Shown piece after piece: positions 16,750 through 24,991 of a stretch of DNA of 34,135 nt. Numbering within the stretch: position 1 is the stretch's first letter; each line of letters begins with the position of its first letter. The notes beneath the pieces were generated by a model that ran no database searches, was not told where the DNA came from, and saw nothing but the letters and a program-made list of their open reading frames with translations. The stretch is taken from the NCBI GenBank assembly GCA_020720045.1, contig DYPH01000065.1, positions 1-34,135 of the forward strand, written 5' to 3'. The stretch comes from Sorangium cellulosum. Its GTDB lineage: Bacteria; Myxococcota_A; Polyangia; Polyangiales; Polyangiaceae. The position numbers and the translations under genes were made by a program.

Positions 16750-19146
16750 ATGTCCGATAAGAAGGGCAAGACCCCCGACGACGAGCAAATCGCATTCGGC
16801 GACGAGCTCCCGGTCCTCCCCATTCGCAACGCCGTTCTCTTCCCAGGAGCGGTCGCCCCCTTCGACGTGGGGCGCGAGAAGTCGGTCGCGCTCGTCGAGG
16901 ACCTCGACAACTTCGCGTCCCCCGTGATCGCGATTTTCGCCCAGCGAGACCCTGCCACCGACGATCCGGGCGCCGATGATCTCCATCCCGTCGGCTGTGC
17001 GGCGCGCGTTCTCAAGGCGCTAAAGCATAGTTCCGGGAACTATTCGCTGATTCTTCAGGGGCTTACGCGCATCAAGCTTCAGGACGTCACCCAGTCGGGG
17101 CCGTACATGAAGGCGAAGGTCGTGCGCATGGAAGAAACGGGCACTGACGACGATGAAGCCGAGGCGCTCTCGATGAGCCTTCGCGACATCGCCCGCCAGG
17201 TGATTCAGCTGATGCCGGAGCTGCCGCGCGAGGCCGGTTCCCTGATTGATTCGATTCAGTCGCCGGGGCCGCTTGCCGACCTCGTTGCCGCGAACCTCGA
17301 CGCACCCGTCGAAGAGAAAGCGCAGCTTCTCGAGACGATCGAAGTGAAGGAGCGCATCCGGAAGGTGCTCAAGCTCCTGACGAGGCAGCTCGAAATCCTC
17401 AAAATGCGCGAACGAATCAATTCGCAAATCAAAGAGGAGATGGGCAAGAATCAGCGCGAGTACGTCCTCCGCCAGCAATTGAAGGCGATCAAGGAAGAGC
17501 TCGGCGAAGACGACGGCGACCAAGGCGATCTCGACGGCCTCGAGGAGCGCATCTCAAAGGCGAACCTCCCCACCGAAGCAGAGACCGTCGCCAAGAAGCA
17601 GATGAAGCGCCTGCGCAACATGCAGGTCGGTTCCGCTGAGTATACGGTCGTTCGGACGTACCTTGACTGGATCCTCGATGTGCCGTGGCACGTCGCCACG
17701 CCGGATAATCTCGATATTGCTCAGGTTCGCAAGGTCCTCGACGAGGACCACTACGGCCTTGAGAAGGTGAAGAAGCGCATTCTCGAGTACTTGGCCGTCC
17801 GCAAGCTCAAGAAGGACAAGAAGGGGCCGATCCTCTGTCTCCTCGGCCCGCCGGGCGTCGGCAAGACCTCCCTCGGGCGCTCAATTGCCCGCGCGCTTGG
17901 CCGCAAGTTTCATCGTATTTCACTCGGCGGTGTTCACGACGAAGCGGCCGTTCGCGGCCACCGGCGTACCTACGTCGGGGCGCTCCCCGGTCAATTGATT
18001 CAGGGCATGAAGAAGACCGGGACGATCAATCCCGTCTTTATGCTTGATGAAATCGACAAGTTGGGCCACGACTTCCGCGGCGACCCGTCGGCGGCCCTCC
18101 TCGAGGTCCTCGATCCCGAGCAGAACCACACCTTCGCCGACCACTACCTGGAGATCCCCTACGACCTCTCCAACGTCATGTTCGTCGCGACCGCCAACAT
18201 GATCGATCCGATCCCGGCACCGCTCCGTGACCGTATGGAAGTCCTGGAAATTCCGGGATATACCCGCCGCGAGAAGCTGAGCATCGCTCGTCAGCACCTC
18301 GTTCCGAAGCAGATCGAAGAGCACGGCATTGCGCCGGGCCAGCTCACGGTCACCGACCGCGCGCTGGAAGTGCTCATCGACGGTTACACCCGCGAAGCCG
18401 GTGTCCGTAATTTGGAGCGGAACGTTGCGAGTTTGATTCGTGGCGTCGCGGTAAAGATCGCGGAGGGGGACACCAATCCGCGGACCATCGACAGCGAGCA
18501 GGACGTCCACGACATCCTCGGCGCGGCGCGGTTCACCAGCGAAGTTGCTGAGCGAACCTCGGAGACTGGGGTTTGTACCGGCCTTGCATGGACGTCGGTC
18601 GGTGGCGAAATCCTCTTCATCGAGGCGACGAAGATGTACGGCTCCGGCAAGCTGACCCTCACCGGCCAGCTCGGCGACGTCATGAAGGAATCGGCCCAGG
18701 CGGCCCTCTCCTACGTCCGCACGAACGCGGAACGCCTCGGAATTGCGAAGGACTTCCTCGACAAGAGCGACATCCACATTCACATTCCGGCCGGCGCAAC
18801 CCCGAAGGACGGCCCCTCGGCGGGCGTGACGATGTTCACGGCGCTTGTGTCGCTCCTCACCGGGATTCGCGTCCGCCATGACGTTGCGATGACCGGAGAA
18901 ATCTCCCTTCGCGGTCGCGTGCTCCCCATCGGTGGTCTCAAGGAGAAGGTCCTTGCGGCCCATCGTGCTGGCATCAAGCGGATCGTCGTACCGGAGCGCA
19001 ACATGGTCGACCTCGAGGAAGTTCCCCAAGAGGTCAAGGACGCGCTTGAGTTCATCTCGGCGTCCAAGCTTGACACCGTCCTTGAGGCTGCCCTCGAGGA
19101 AATGCCGAAGCCGAAGCCGGTCGACGCAATCGTCTCCTCGAACTGA
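16750..19146 (+). CDS. lon: ATP-dependent protease Lon
   Basis: Lon is a cytoplasmic AAA+ serine protease that degrades damaged and regulatory proteins. The 798-residue product has the N-terminal substrate-binding domain (LPVLPIRNAVLFPGAV at about 20-35) and a coiled-coil helix around 200-260. Walker A is GPPGVGKT at 366-373 and Walker B VFMLDEIDK at about 429-437. The protease domain has the catalytic Ser690 in PKDGPSAG and Lys733 in GGLKEK, matching E. coli spacing of 43 residues. Length is normal for LonA. Myxobacteria carry two Lon proteins (lonV and lonD/bsgA); the sequence alone does not let me say which one this is. A strong hairpin terminator follows. Confidence 0.97.
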   Translation: MSDKKGKTPDDEQIAFGDELPVLPIRNAVLFPGAVAPFDVGREKSVALVEDLDNFASPVIAIFAQRDPATDDPGADDLHPVGCAARVLKALKHSSGNYSLILQGLTRIKLQDVTQSGPYMKAKVVRMEETGTDDDEAEALSMSLRDIARQVIQLMPELPREAGSLIDSIQSPGPLADLVAANLDAPVEEKAQLLETIEVKERIRKVLKLLTRQLEILKMRERINSQIKEEMGKNQREYVLRQQLKAIKEELGEDDGDQGDLDGLEERISKANLPTEAETVAKKQMKRLRNMQVGSAEYTVVRTYLDWILDVPWHVATPDNLDIAQVRKVLDEDHYGLEKVKKRILEYLAVRKLKKDKKGPILCLLGPPGVGKTSLGRSIARALGRKFHRISLGGVHDEAAVRGHRRTYVGALPGQLIQGMKKTGTINPVFMLDEIDKLGHDFRGDPSAALLEVLDPEQNHTFADHYLEIPYDLSNVMFVATANMIDPIPAPLRDRMEVLEIPGYTRREKLSIARQHLVPKQIEEHGIAPGQLTVTDRALEVLIDGYTREAGVRNLERNVASLIRGVAVKIAEGDTNPRTIDSEQDVHDILGAARFTSEVAERTSETGVCTGLAWTSVGGEILFIEATKMYGSGKLTLTGQLGDVMKESAQAALSYVRTNAERLGIAKDFLDKSDIHIHIPAGATPKDGPSAGVTMFTALVSLLTGIRVRHDVAMTGEISLRGRVLPIGGLKEKVLAAHRAGIKRIVVPERNMVDLEEVPQEVKDALEFISASKLDTVLEAALEEMPKPKPVDAIVSSN

Positions 19147-19162
19147 TCGAGCCCGTTATCGT

Positions 19163-19203
19163 GAAAGAGCCACTCGGGAAGTCTCCCGGGTGGCTCTTTC
19201 TTT
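19163..19203 (+). terminator. Rho-independent terminator after lon
   Basis: The left arm 19163-19179 (GAAAGAGCCACTCGGGA) pairs with 19184-19200 over 17 bp with a single U-G wobble and a four-base loop. A short pyrimidine/T stretch follows. It lies 17 bases after the lon stop and 23 bases beyond the end of the convergent kinase gene. It probably serves lon mainly; on the minus strand the wobble becomes a C-A mismatch. Confidence 0.85.
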
Positions 19204-19225
19204 CGCGGATGAACGCGAGGCTTCC

Positions 19226-21217
19226 CTACCCATGCGCGGCGAGCGGACCGGGCGCCGTGAGTTCCGCGATCGCTTTGAAGAGTTCCCGTGGGAAGAGTGG
19301 CTTCGCGAGCACGTGCGTGACTGCGAGCGCAGCGCCCCGGGCTCGTAGCTCGGAGCCGACTACGGCGCTCACGAGAATTGCAGGAAGATCAGAACTTTCC
19401 GCGCGCACGCGCGCGACCAGCTCGACCCCTTCCAGCCGCGGCATCGTCTGGTCGGCAATCAGCAAATCAATGGCACCCGGGGCGGCGGAATAGAGGGCCC
19501 ACGCTGCTTCGCCGTCTTCGGCGGCCAGGACCTCATGGCCTTCGCGCTGAAGAATGCGTACAAACGCGTTTCGGAGCGGCGCGTCGTCTTCCGCGACGAG
19601 AATGCGCAAACGCCCGCTGTTGCCGATCGCACGCCGCGCTTGGCCGGACGCGCGTGCAACGGTGGGGCGCATGCGTTCTGGGTCGGTCGGTAGCGTGACA
19701 CGAATGCGCGTTCCGAACTGGGGACGGCTGTCGACGTGGATCATGCCGCGGTGGGAGGCAACAATCCCCAAAGTTGCCGCGAGGCCGAGGCCGCGACCTT
19801 TGAATCTTGTCGAGAAGAAGGGGTCGAACATTCGCGCCGTCGTCTCCGGCGTCATTCCATGCCCTTGATCGAGGATCTCAAAGAAGGCAGCTGGCTCGTG
19901 TTGGACGCCGCCGAGGTCGTCGAGCGTCGTTGTCCCCGCACGAAGGAGGACACGTCCGCCGTGCGAGTCGCACGCTTCACAGGCGTTTGCGACGAGCTGG
20001 CCGACTACGCCGGCGAGCGCCGCGCGGTCTCCACGGACGATCGCAGGGCCAGTATCAGTGCTGTTAAGCTCCGCTACTTCAAAGGAAATATGGGGCGCGG
20101 AGGCGTCGGCGGCCGCTTCATGAAGCAGCTCAATAAGCGCGATGGGACCGTTTGGCTGCGTCCCCTGACCGACGGAGAACAAAAGGTCGCGCGTCACGCG
20201 GGCGGTACTCCGAACCGCCGCATCTATTCCGTCGAGCGCTGGGCGAACGGTCTCAAAACTGCTCGATTCCGGCCGAAGAGTTTGAGTGAGCGTCTCTACT
20301 TCTGACGTTTGATTCGCTTCGCCGCGTTCCGATCGGCGCAAGGTTTCTCGCAATGATTCTACGTGAGCGACTACGCTGGAAAGGAGATTGTTGCAGCGAT
20401 GGGCCACCCCCTCGGCGACTGCCGCCAATTCGGCGTGGCTCTCGGGGTGCCGTACGGTAATCGGCGCCGCTCCGCGCGTCTGCGTGGAGAGTGGCGCTTG
20501 AGGTGCGGGAATCGCGACGAGCGGAAGCTCTTGTTCTTCCGGATGTTCGTCCCCTGGCTCTGATCGAACGAGCGCTGCACACAACGCGGCAAGCGTTTCG
20601 TAAAACGGGCGAGCACTCGGGAGCAGGGCGTCGGCCTGATGGAACCCCAGCAGTAAGACCCCGCGCCGCGCATTCGTTGTGCGCCGGGCGCCGGAGGCGA
20701 TCGGCGGGAACGAGCGTCGGATGTCTGCGCCATCGTCGTCGGTGGAGCGAGGCTCAACGGCGAGGACCGAAGGTGCCGGGCGCCGTTGGCGGCCTCCAAA
20801 GGGGAGGTAGGCTACCGCGGCAAATGCGTCGAAGGCGGGAATGCGGGCGAAGGCCTCGTCGTCCAGGTCTTCCGATTGTTGGTGCACCAAATAAATCGGT
20901 TGATTGCGACGGTGGGCAGCCGCGACACCAACGAGCGCATCGGTCGGAACGGTCCCCCATACAATGCGATCGGCTTCAAGAAACGTTGGTGAGGCAACAA
21001 GTTCGAGGGCGTCTTCTGTCGCGAGGTAAAGGGCGACATTGTCCGCTTGGGCAGCTTCCAGCAGGCATCTTTCAAGGGCAACCGGGAACGGGCGCAGCCG
21101 GGCCTCACCACCGACTTCATCCACAAGGCGACTCAAACGCAGCCGCTCTTCGGGTGCAAGCGCACCCAGCGCGGCGGACAACGGCGCGTTTCCTACGCCG
21201 AGCAACTTCCAAGGCAT
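19226..21217 (-). CDS. hybrid histidine kinase with C-terminal receiver
   Basis: The 663-residue cytoplasmic protein has no membrane segments. It has a GAF-like sensory region (about 40-220), a HisKA-like helix with His273 in EGVAHRCNNLLS, and an HATPase domain. The N box is QLVANACEACD at about 407-417, the G1 box DQGHGMT, the F box MFDPFFSTRF and the G2 box KGRGLGLAATLG. The receiver domain (about 537-655) carries the acidic pair in VAEDDAP, phospho-acceptor Asp589 in IADQTMP and Lys of VLAKP. The H box has RC where the related family usually has DF (AHDFNN). Signals would pass His to Asp within the protein or onward to a phosphotransfer partner not in the window. It follows murI on the same strand after a 180-base gap. 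Confidence 0.9.
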   Translation of the reverse strand: MPWKLLGVGNAPLSAALGALAPEERLRLSRLVDEVGGEARLRPFPVALERCLLEAAQADNVALYLATEDALELVASPTFLEADRIVWGTVPTDALVGVAAAHRRNQPIYLVHQQSEDLDDEAFARIPAFDAFAAVAYLPFGGRQRRPAPSVLAVEPRSTDDDGADIRRSFPPIASGARRTTNARRGVLLLGFHQADALLPSARPFYETLAALCAALVRSEPGDEHPEEQELPLVAIPAPQAPLSTQTRGAAPITVRHPESHAELAAVAEGVAHRCNNLLSSVVAHVESLRETLRRSERGEANQTSEVETLTQTLRPESSSFETVRPALDGIDAAVRSTARVTRDLLFSVGQGTQPNGPIALIELLHEAAADASAPHISFEVAELNSTDTGPAIVRGDRAALAGVVGQLVANACEACDSHGGRVLLRAGTTTLDDLGGVQHEPAAFFEILDQGHGMTPETTARMFDPFFSTRFKGRGLGLAATLGIVASHRGMIHVDSRPQFGTRIRVTLPTDPERMRPTVARASGQARRAIGNSGRLRILVAEDDAPLRNAFVRILQREGHEVLAAEDGEAAWALYSAAPGAIDLLIADQTMPRLEGVELVARVRAESSDLPAILVSAVVGSELRARGAALAVTHVLAKPLFPRELFKAIAELTAPGPLAAHG

Positions 21218-21397
21218 TGCCGCATTATGTGGCCCGAACCTTCGGTTGGGGAAAAGTTATGCACGCGGTGCGATAAAAAAAGTGGCCGCGATGCATCGCG
21301 TCACGATGGTGAGCGTTTCTGAACGATTCTTCCAGAAAGCCCTACCGCTTGGCGTGATTTTTCGGCAGTTTCGCCGCGCGGAAAGTGGCACGAGGTT
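21218..21397 (-). promoter_or_regulatory. murI-kinase intergenic region with palindrome and T-run
   Basis: This 180-base gap lies between murI and the kinase. A perfect 14-bp palindrome CGCGATGCATCGCG occupies 21287-21300. On the minus strand it is followed after five bases by seven Ts (21275-21281), like a weak terminator for murI with a 5-bp stem and 4-base loop. Next to it GCACGCGGTGC (21261-21271) can form a 4-bp stem. The palindrome could equally be an operator for the kinase gene. No convincing -35/-10 pair was found. Confidence 0.4.
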
Positions 21398-22288
21398 CTA
21401 CAGATCGACGAGTTCCGGCGCTTCGATCGCTTCGCCGAGAAACCGCGATGCGATTGCGTGAAACTGACCCGAGCGATCGGTGACACAAACACGAATGCTC
21501 CCACCGGTCGGCCGCGGATCGGCGCGCAGACCACGGTCGTTCAAGAAGGCAACGACGTCGTCGGCGGTGGCGCGCGCGCTGTCGACGATGCGAATGTTTG
21601 GGGAAATCATTCGCTGGGCTTCGCGTTCGATCAGGTCGCGAAAGAGCGGATAGTGGGTGCAGCCAAGGACGACGACATCGACGGCGGCGTCGGCGAGTGG
21701 GGCGAGGTATCGCTCCACCGCCAGCCGTGGGACGTCGCCTTCAAGCCAACCCTCTTCAGCAAGCGGCACAAGGAGCGGCGCCGCCTGCCCGATCGCCTCA
21801 ACGCGCGTAGATTGTGTAGCTACTGCGCGCGGATAGGCGCCGGACGCGATCGTTCCTGCGGTCGCTAAAATGCCGACGCGGCCTGAACTCGTGGCGGCAA
21901 CTGCGGCACGGGCCCCGGGATCAATTACGCCGAGGACCGGCACGTCGAGCGCCGCACGAACGTGGTCGGGGGCGACCGCGCTTACGGTGTTGCAGGCGAT
22001 GACAATCGCCTTCACTCCGCGCGCGACAAGATGCCGCGAGCACCCGAGGGCGTAACGAATGACCGTCTCTGGGCCTTTCGTTCCGTAGGGGACACGCGCG
22101 GTATCACCCAAATAAACAATGTCTTCATCCGGGAGCGCGGCCCGTAAGGCCCGAACGACCGTCAGTCCGCCAAGTCCCGAGTCGAACACCCCAAGGGGAG
22201 CATTTCGCGCGACCGTCGATGGGGGGGCTTCCGTCGGTGACGAAGAAATTCGCGATGAATCGCTAGGTCGTGGGGATTGAACAGACAT
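21398..22288 (-). CDS. murI: glutamate racemase MurI
   Basis: MurI interconverts L- and D-glutamate in the cytoplasm to supply D-Glu for peptidoglycan. The 296-residue product has the family motifs GVFDSGLGGLTVVRAL, YLGDTARVPYGTKG, the first catalytic Cys99 in VIACNT and the second, Cys210, in LGCTHYPL. About 30 Ser/Pro-rich residues precede the core and are not typical of the family. No in-frame start closer to the core was found, so the extension may be real. The gene starts 17 bases after the rhomboid-fold gene, suggesting one transcript. No clear Shine-Dalgarno precedes the ATG. Confidence 0.95.
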   Translation of the reverse strand: MSVQSPRPSDSSRISSSPTEAPPSTVARNAPLGVFDSGLGGLTVVRALRAALPDEDIVYLGDTARVPYGTKGPETVIRYALGCSRHLVARGVKAIVIACNTVSAVAPDHVRAALDVPVLGVIDPGARAAVAATSSGRVGILATAGTIASGAYPRAVATQSTRVEAIGQAAPLLVPLAEEGWLEGDVPRLAVERYLAPLADAAVDVVVLGCTHYPLFRDLIEREAQRMISPNIRIVDSARATADDVVAFLNDRGLRADPRPTGGSIRVCVTDRSGQFHAIASRFLGEAIEAPELVDL

Positions 22289-22305
22289 AGGAACGAGGCA
22301 CTGTC

Positions 22306-23088
22306 TCAGTGCAGGAGGCGCTTGTCTTTCGGTTTGTCGGATGGGTCTACGAGGCCACCGTAGACCACACGGAGGTCGGGGCCATCTTTTCGACCTTTAG
22401 CAAGGCGTGCGCCGAGCTCCCGCTTCTCCTCGGCGCGGAGGCGCGAAAGCTTCCGGTCGAGGAAGAGCCGGCGCACGAGGGACGGGCTCCCCGCAAACAG
22501 CATTCCGAAGGCCCACGCGCTCATCGACGGGATGGCCATCGGGGAGCCGAAAAGCAGCGCGATCACCGAGATGCCAAGCGTCACCCAGACGAATTGGCGA
22601 CCGGTCACCGGCAGGAAAAAGAAGATTCGGAGCGTCGCCTCCGGATTCTCAAGCGCCCAAGCGACGGAGATCGCATCAAGAACAGCGAAGGGGCCTGCCA
22701 AGAGATGGGGGGCGAGAATCTCGTGATCGCCGGCGATGAAGCCGAGAAGGAACGGGGGGACGTAGCTCGCAAGGGCGGCGCCGGCGACGAACCGCGCGGT
22801 GCGTGCCGTTCCAAAACTTCGCTCGACGGGCGCAAGAAACCAGACGACGCCAAGGATGCCAAAAACGAGCGAAATTGCGTCGATGGTGACGAAATGCCCG
22901 GTGACAAGTCTCCAGAGCTGGCCGCGCAAGAGCGCGCTTCGATCGTAGACGAGGAGCGCCGTAAATCGAGGGTCGTGGAGCCAGACCGCGGTTAGCCCCC
23001 CAGCCACCCCGAGGATACCGAGCAGCAACGCGAGGATGCGAGTGACCGTCGGGAGGCGCAACAGCGCCCATTTCGCGCGTTCAAGCAT
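22306..23088 (-). CDS. rhomboid-fold membrane protein, probably catalytically inactive
   Basis: The 260-residue product has about six hydrophobic segments and the rhomboid-type loop with GQLWRLVTGHF (about residues 55-65). The catalytic Ser motif GxSG expected in the fourth helix is replaced by LLAGPFAVLDAIS, and the HxxG-type histidine helix reads SAWAFGM. It therefore resembles Derlin/iRhom-like pseudoproteases. The C-terminal 60 residues are basic and cytoplasmic (RLRAEEKRELGARLAKGRKDG). It lies directly upstream of murI on the same strand. A chaperone or membrane-protein quality-control role is inferred only from the fold. Confidence 0.75.
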   Translation of the reverse strand: MLERAKWALLRLPTVTRILALLLGILGVAGGLTAVWLHDPRFTALLVYDRSALLRGQLWRLVTGHFVTIDAISLVFGILGVVWFLAPVERSFGTARTARFVAGAALASYVPPFLLGFIAGDHEILAPHLLAGPFAVLDAISVAWALENPEATLRIFFFLPVTGRQFVWVTLGISVIALLFGSPMAIPSMSAWAFGMLFAGSPSLVRRLFLDRKLSRLRAEEKRELGARLAKGRKDGPDLRVVYGGLVDPSDKPKDKRLLH

Positions 23089-23133
23089 GTGGGGGACCCT
23101 AGCACCGTCCCCCGCGGAACACGCAGCGTCCGG

Positions 23134-23664
23134 TCAGGGGGTCGGTGTCACGACCGGCGTGCACACCGGACGGCTTTCGAGCCCGGCTACACGGGTCGCC
23201 GTGCAGCGGAAGCGGGCCGTCGGCGCGGTAGGCGCCCAGCGATTGGCCGCATCATCGGCGGCGGAGGTCGCCTGCTCGATCGCGGTCTTTTGTGCCGCGT
23301 AGCCGTCGGCATCCCAGGCGAAAACCTGAAGAACAACGTCTTCTTCGCCAAAGATCGGCGGCTCGCCCACGAGGAAATTTCCGTCGGCAAAACAATCGAA
23401 GATCCCCGCCTGCGCAGCGCGGTTCGTGGCAGGCTCGTCGCTTCGTGGCGCGAAGGTCAGCGCGACCCCATATTTGTAGACTGCACCCTTTGCCGCGCTG
23501 CAGCCGCGCCGGGCGGTCACCGTCTCGGCGTCCAGAATGACGGCGTCGGTGGAGGTCGCTGTTGTTGTGTTTGTCGTCGTCCCGAGGACGTCCGAGCAGC
23601 CGGCGAGGGCGGTCGATGAAGCGAGGGCGAGCGGTGCGCCAAAAAAGCGAAAAGGTCCAAGCAC
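23134..23664 (-). CDS. lipoprotein of unknown function
   Basis: A GTG at 23664 gives a 176-residue protein with a lipoprotein signal (lipobox ALAGC, Cys at residue 23). AAAAGG lies eight bases upstream of the GTG. The mature part has a Thr-rich segment, several Cys residues and a C-terminal helix-plus-strand region (QKTAIEQATSAADDAANRW). An alternative TTG at 23700 would add basic residues (MRFVAKSEK) to the signal. The frame stays open to 23940 over the neighbouring gene, which I do not accept. Oddly, both candidate starts sit in or before a terminator-like hairpin. I do not recognise the family. Confidence 0.6.
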   Translation of the reverse strand: MLGPFRFFGAPLALASSTALAGCSDVLGTTTNTTTATSTDAVILDAETVTARRGCSAAKGAVYKYGVALTFAPRSDEPATNRAAQAGIFDCFADGNFLVGEPPIFGEEDVVLQVFAWDADGYAAQKTAIEQATSAADDAANRWAPTAPTARFRCTATRVAGLESRPVCTPVVTPTP

Positions 23665-23682
23665 GGCTGGGACCTTTTCGCT
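23641..23682 (-). terminator. Rho-independent terminator overlapping next ORF start
   Basis: Read on the minus strand, 23682-23670 (AGCGAAAAGGTCC) pairs perfectly over 13 bp with 23658-23646. The 11-base loop is 23669-23659, and the transcript continues into a T tract at 23646-23641. This is a textbook terminator 23 bases after the stop of the upstream lipoprotein gene. It contains the AAAAGG and GTG of the downstream lipoprotein ORF in its left arm and loop, so it could also act as an attenuator or hide that start. Confidence 0.8.
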
Positions 23683-23704
23683 CTTCGCGACGAAACGCAA
23701 GCTC

Positions 23705-24106
23705 TCAGAAGCCGCACAGGGGGGTGATCGAGGCTCGGCAGTCAGTGTGAACCGTTTCTCCAGCAGTTCCGCGGACTTGGCAGGTTCCCGTCCAGCAACG
23801 GCGCGTCCCTGAGAAACCTTCGATATCGAAGGTGTGGGTGTTCGGGGAGGTCCCTTCGAAGACGACCGCCTGCTCGCAGCCGGCCGCCTCCGCGGCGCCG
23901 GTGTCGCGGTCGGTGACGGTCCACGCGTCGAGGCCTTCACCGCACCGGTAATGGAGGTTGGCTTTGGCGTCGAAAACGATGGCGCTCACGCCCGGTGCTG
24001 GCTCCTCCGCGAAGGATGCGCAGCCGGATCCTAGGAGGAAAAATGTTGTAAATATGGCCATTTCGAGCGACGAAAAGGGGCGAAGGCGAGGGAGAGGATT
24101 GCGCAT
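23705..24106 (-). CDS. small lipoprotein of unknown function
   Basis: The 133-residue product starts at the ATG at 24106, eight bases after GAGGAG. It has a basic n-region, a hydrophobic segment and lipobox LGSGC, so it should be lipid-anchored. The mature domain is about 105 residues with several Cys residues (HYRCGEG, AAGCEQA, RRCWTGTCQVRG, HTDCRAS, PLCGF). They could form disulfides in the periplasm. The pattern of short beta strands (AIVFDAKANLHYRC, THTFDIEGFSG) suggests a compact beta domain. I do not recognise a family. It heads a minus-strand group and diverges from tolQ; a perfect hairpin terminator follows its stop. Confidence 0.7.
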   Translation of the reverse strand: MRNPLPRLRPFSSLEMAIFTTFFLLGSGCASFAEEPAPGVSAIVFDAKANLHYRCGEGLDAWTVTDRDTGAAEAAGCEQAVVFEGTSPNTHTFDIEGFSGTRRCWTGTCQVRGTAGETVHTDCRASITPLCGF

Positions 24107-24223
24107 CACGTGAGCTCCTCAAAAAGTTCGCGGTCGGGACAAAGACGGCGCCCCGTCCGTGGGGAGGGCGACCGGGACGCTATGAGCACGATGTGCGCCA
24201 GGGGCGCCGGCCGGCCCGGTTTT

Positions 24224-24252
24224 TTGACAGCGCCCGGTCGCGGGGGGATAAG
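24224..24252 (+). promoter_or_regulatory. candidate sigma-70 promoter of the tol operon
   Basis: TTGACA at 24224-24229 is a perfect -35 hexamer. After 17 bases GATAAG at 24247-24252 matches four of six -10 bases, including the central ATAA. The predicted start lies at about 24258-24260, right at the tolQ ATG (24259), so the message could be leaderless. Alternatively the G-run at 24242-24247 is a Shine-Dalgarno and the promoter is elsewhere in the divergent region 24107-24258. Confidence 0.4.
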
Positions 24253-24258
24253 CCGCCC

Positions 24259-24990
24259 ATGCTTCTTGGAGAGACGGTCGCCCCTACGGTTGCTGGAGCG
24301 GGTGCAGGCGCGCCTCTCCGCCTGGATCCTGTCGACCTAATCCTGAGCGCATCGCTCCCGGTAAAGGGGGTGATGATTGTTCTTCTTGGGTTTTCCGTCG
24401 CTTGCTGGGCGATCGTGGCGACGAAGAGCCTGCACCTGCAGCGGGCGCGCACCGAATCGAAGGCGTTTCTCAAGGCGTTTGACGGCGCCGAGTCCCTCGA
24501 GGCGCTTGCGGCAGGCGGCCTCGATGCGTTCCGTGGCTCGCCATTTGCGCGAATTTTTGCAACGACTTACGCCGCATGGACCAAGGTCACCGGCGGTCGT
24601 CGCGGCCCCTTGGACGACGCGCGCGCCGTCCAAGTGGAGAGCATCGCCCGTCGCGCTGCCGCCGAAGAGGTGACCCACCTCGAAAGCTGGATGACGCTCC
24701 TCGGAACGATCGGCTCAACTTCCCCATTTATTGGGCTTTTCGGCACCGTCTACGGGATCATGGACGCGTTTCTCAGCATTGGAAACTTGCAGAATGCAAA
24801 TTTGCCAGTCGTCGCCCCGAAGATCGCGGAAGCGCTGATTGCGACCGCGGTAGGCCTCGTCGCTGCGATCCCGAGCGTGATGGCGTACAACTACTTTGCG
24901 CGGCGAATTCAGGAACTTGCCGACGTGATGGAAGGCGTCGCGGAAGACGTGGCGGCCCGGGCTCGCGTCAGTTCGCCGGGGGATCGCTGA
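24259..24990 (+). CDS. tolQ: TolQ/ExbB-family proton channel protein
   Basis: TolQ forms with TolR the proton-motive-force-driven stator that energises the Tol system. The 243-residue product from ATG 24259 has three membrane segments: about 30-52 (KGVMIVLLGFSVACWAIV) and, in the MotA/TolQ/ExbB domain, about 145-165 and 185-205. The conserved LGTIGSTSPFIGLFGTVYGIMDAF and KIAEALIATAVGLVAAIPSVMAYNYF are present. A longer reading from 24193 has no support. The partner genes tolR, a tolA-like gene and tolB follow. By context it is TolQ rather than ExbB, though sequence alone cannot fully separate them. Confidence 0.92.
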   Translation: MLLGETVAPTVAGAGAGAPLRLDPVDLILSASLPVKGVMIVLLGFSVACWAIVATKSLHLQRARTESKAFLKAFDGAESLEALAAGGLDAFRGSPFARIFATTYAAWTKVTGGRRGPLDDARAVQVESIARRAAAEEVTHLESWMTLLGTIGSTSPFIGLFGTVYGIMDAFLSIGNLQNANLPVVAPKIAEALIATAVGLVAAIPSVMAYNYFARRIQELADVMEGVAEDVAARARVSSPGDR

Positions 24991-24991
24991 C

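Noticed and set aside
21386-21400. Second sigma-54-like TGGCACG sequence
   Set aside because: The -12 GC dinucleotide is missing at the required spacing and it points into the antisense side of murI.
23665-23940. Long N-terminal extension of the lipoprotein at 23134
   Set aside because: It overlaps the upstream lipoprotein gene in another frame and would bury the lipobox in mid-protein.
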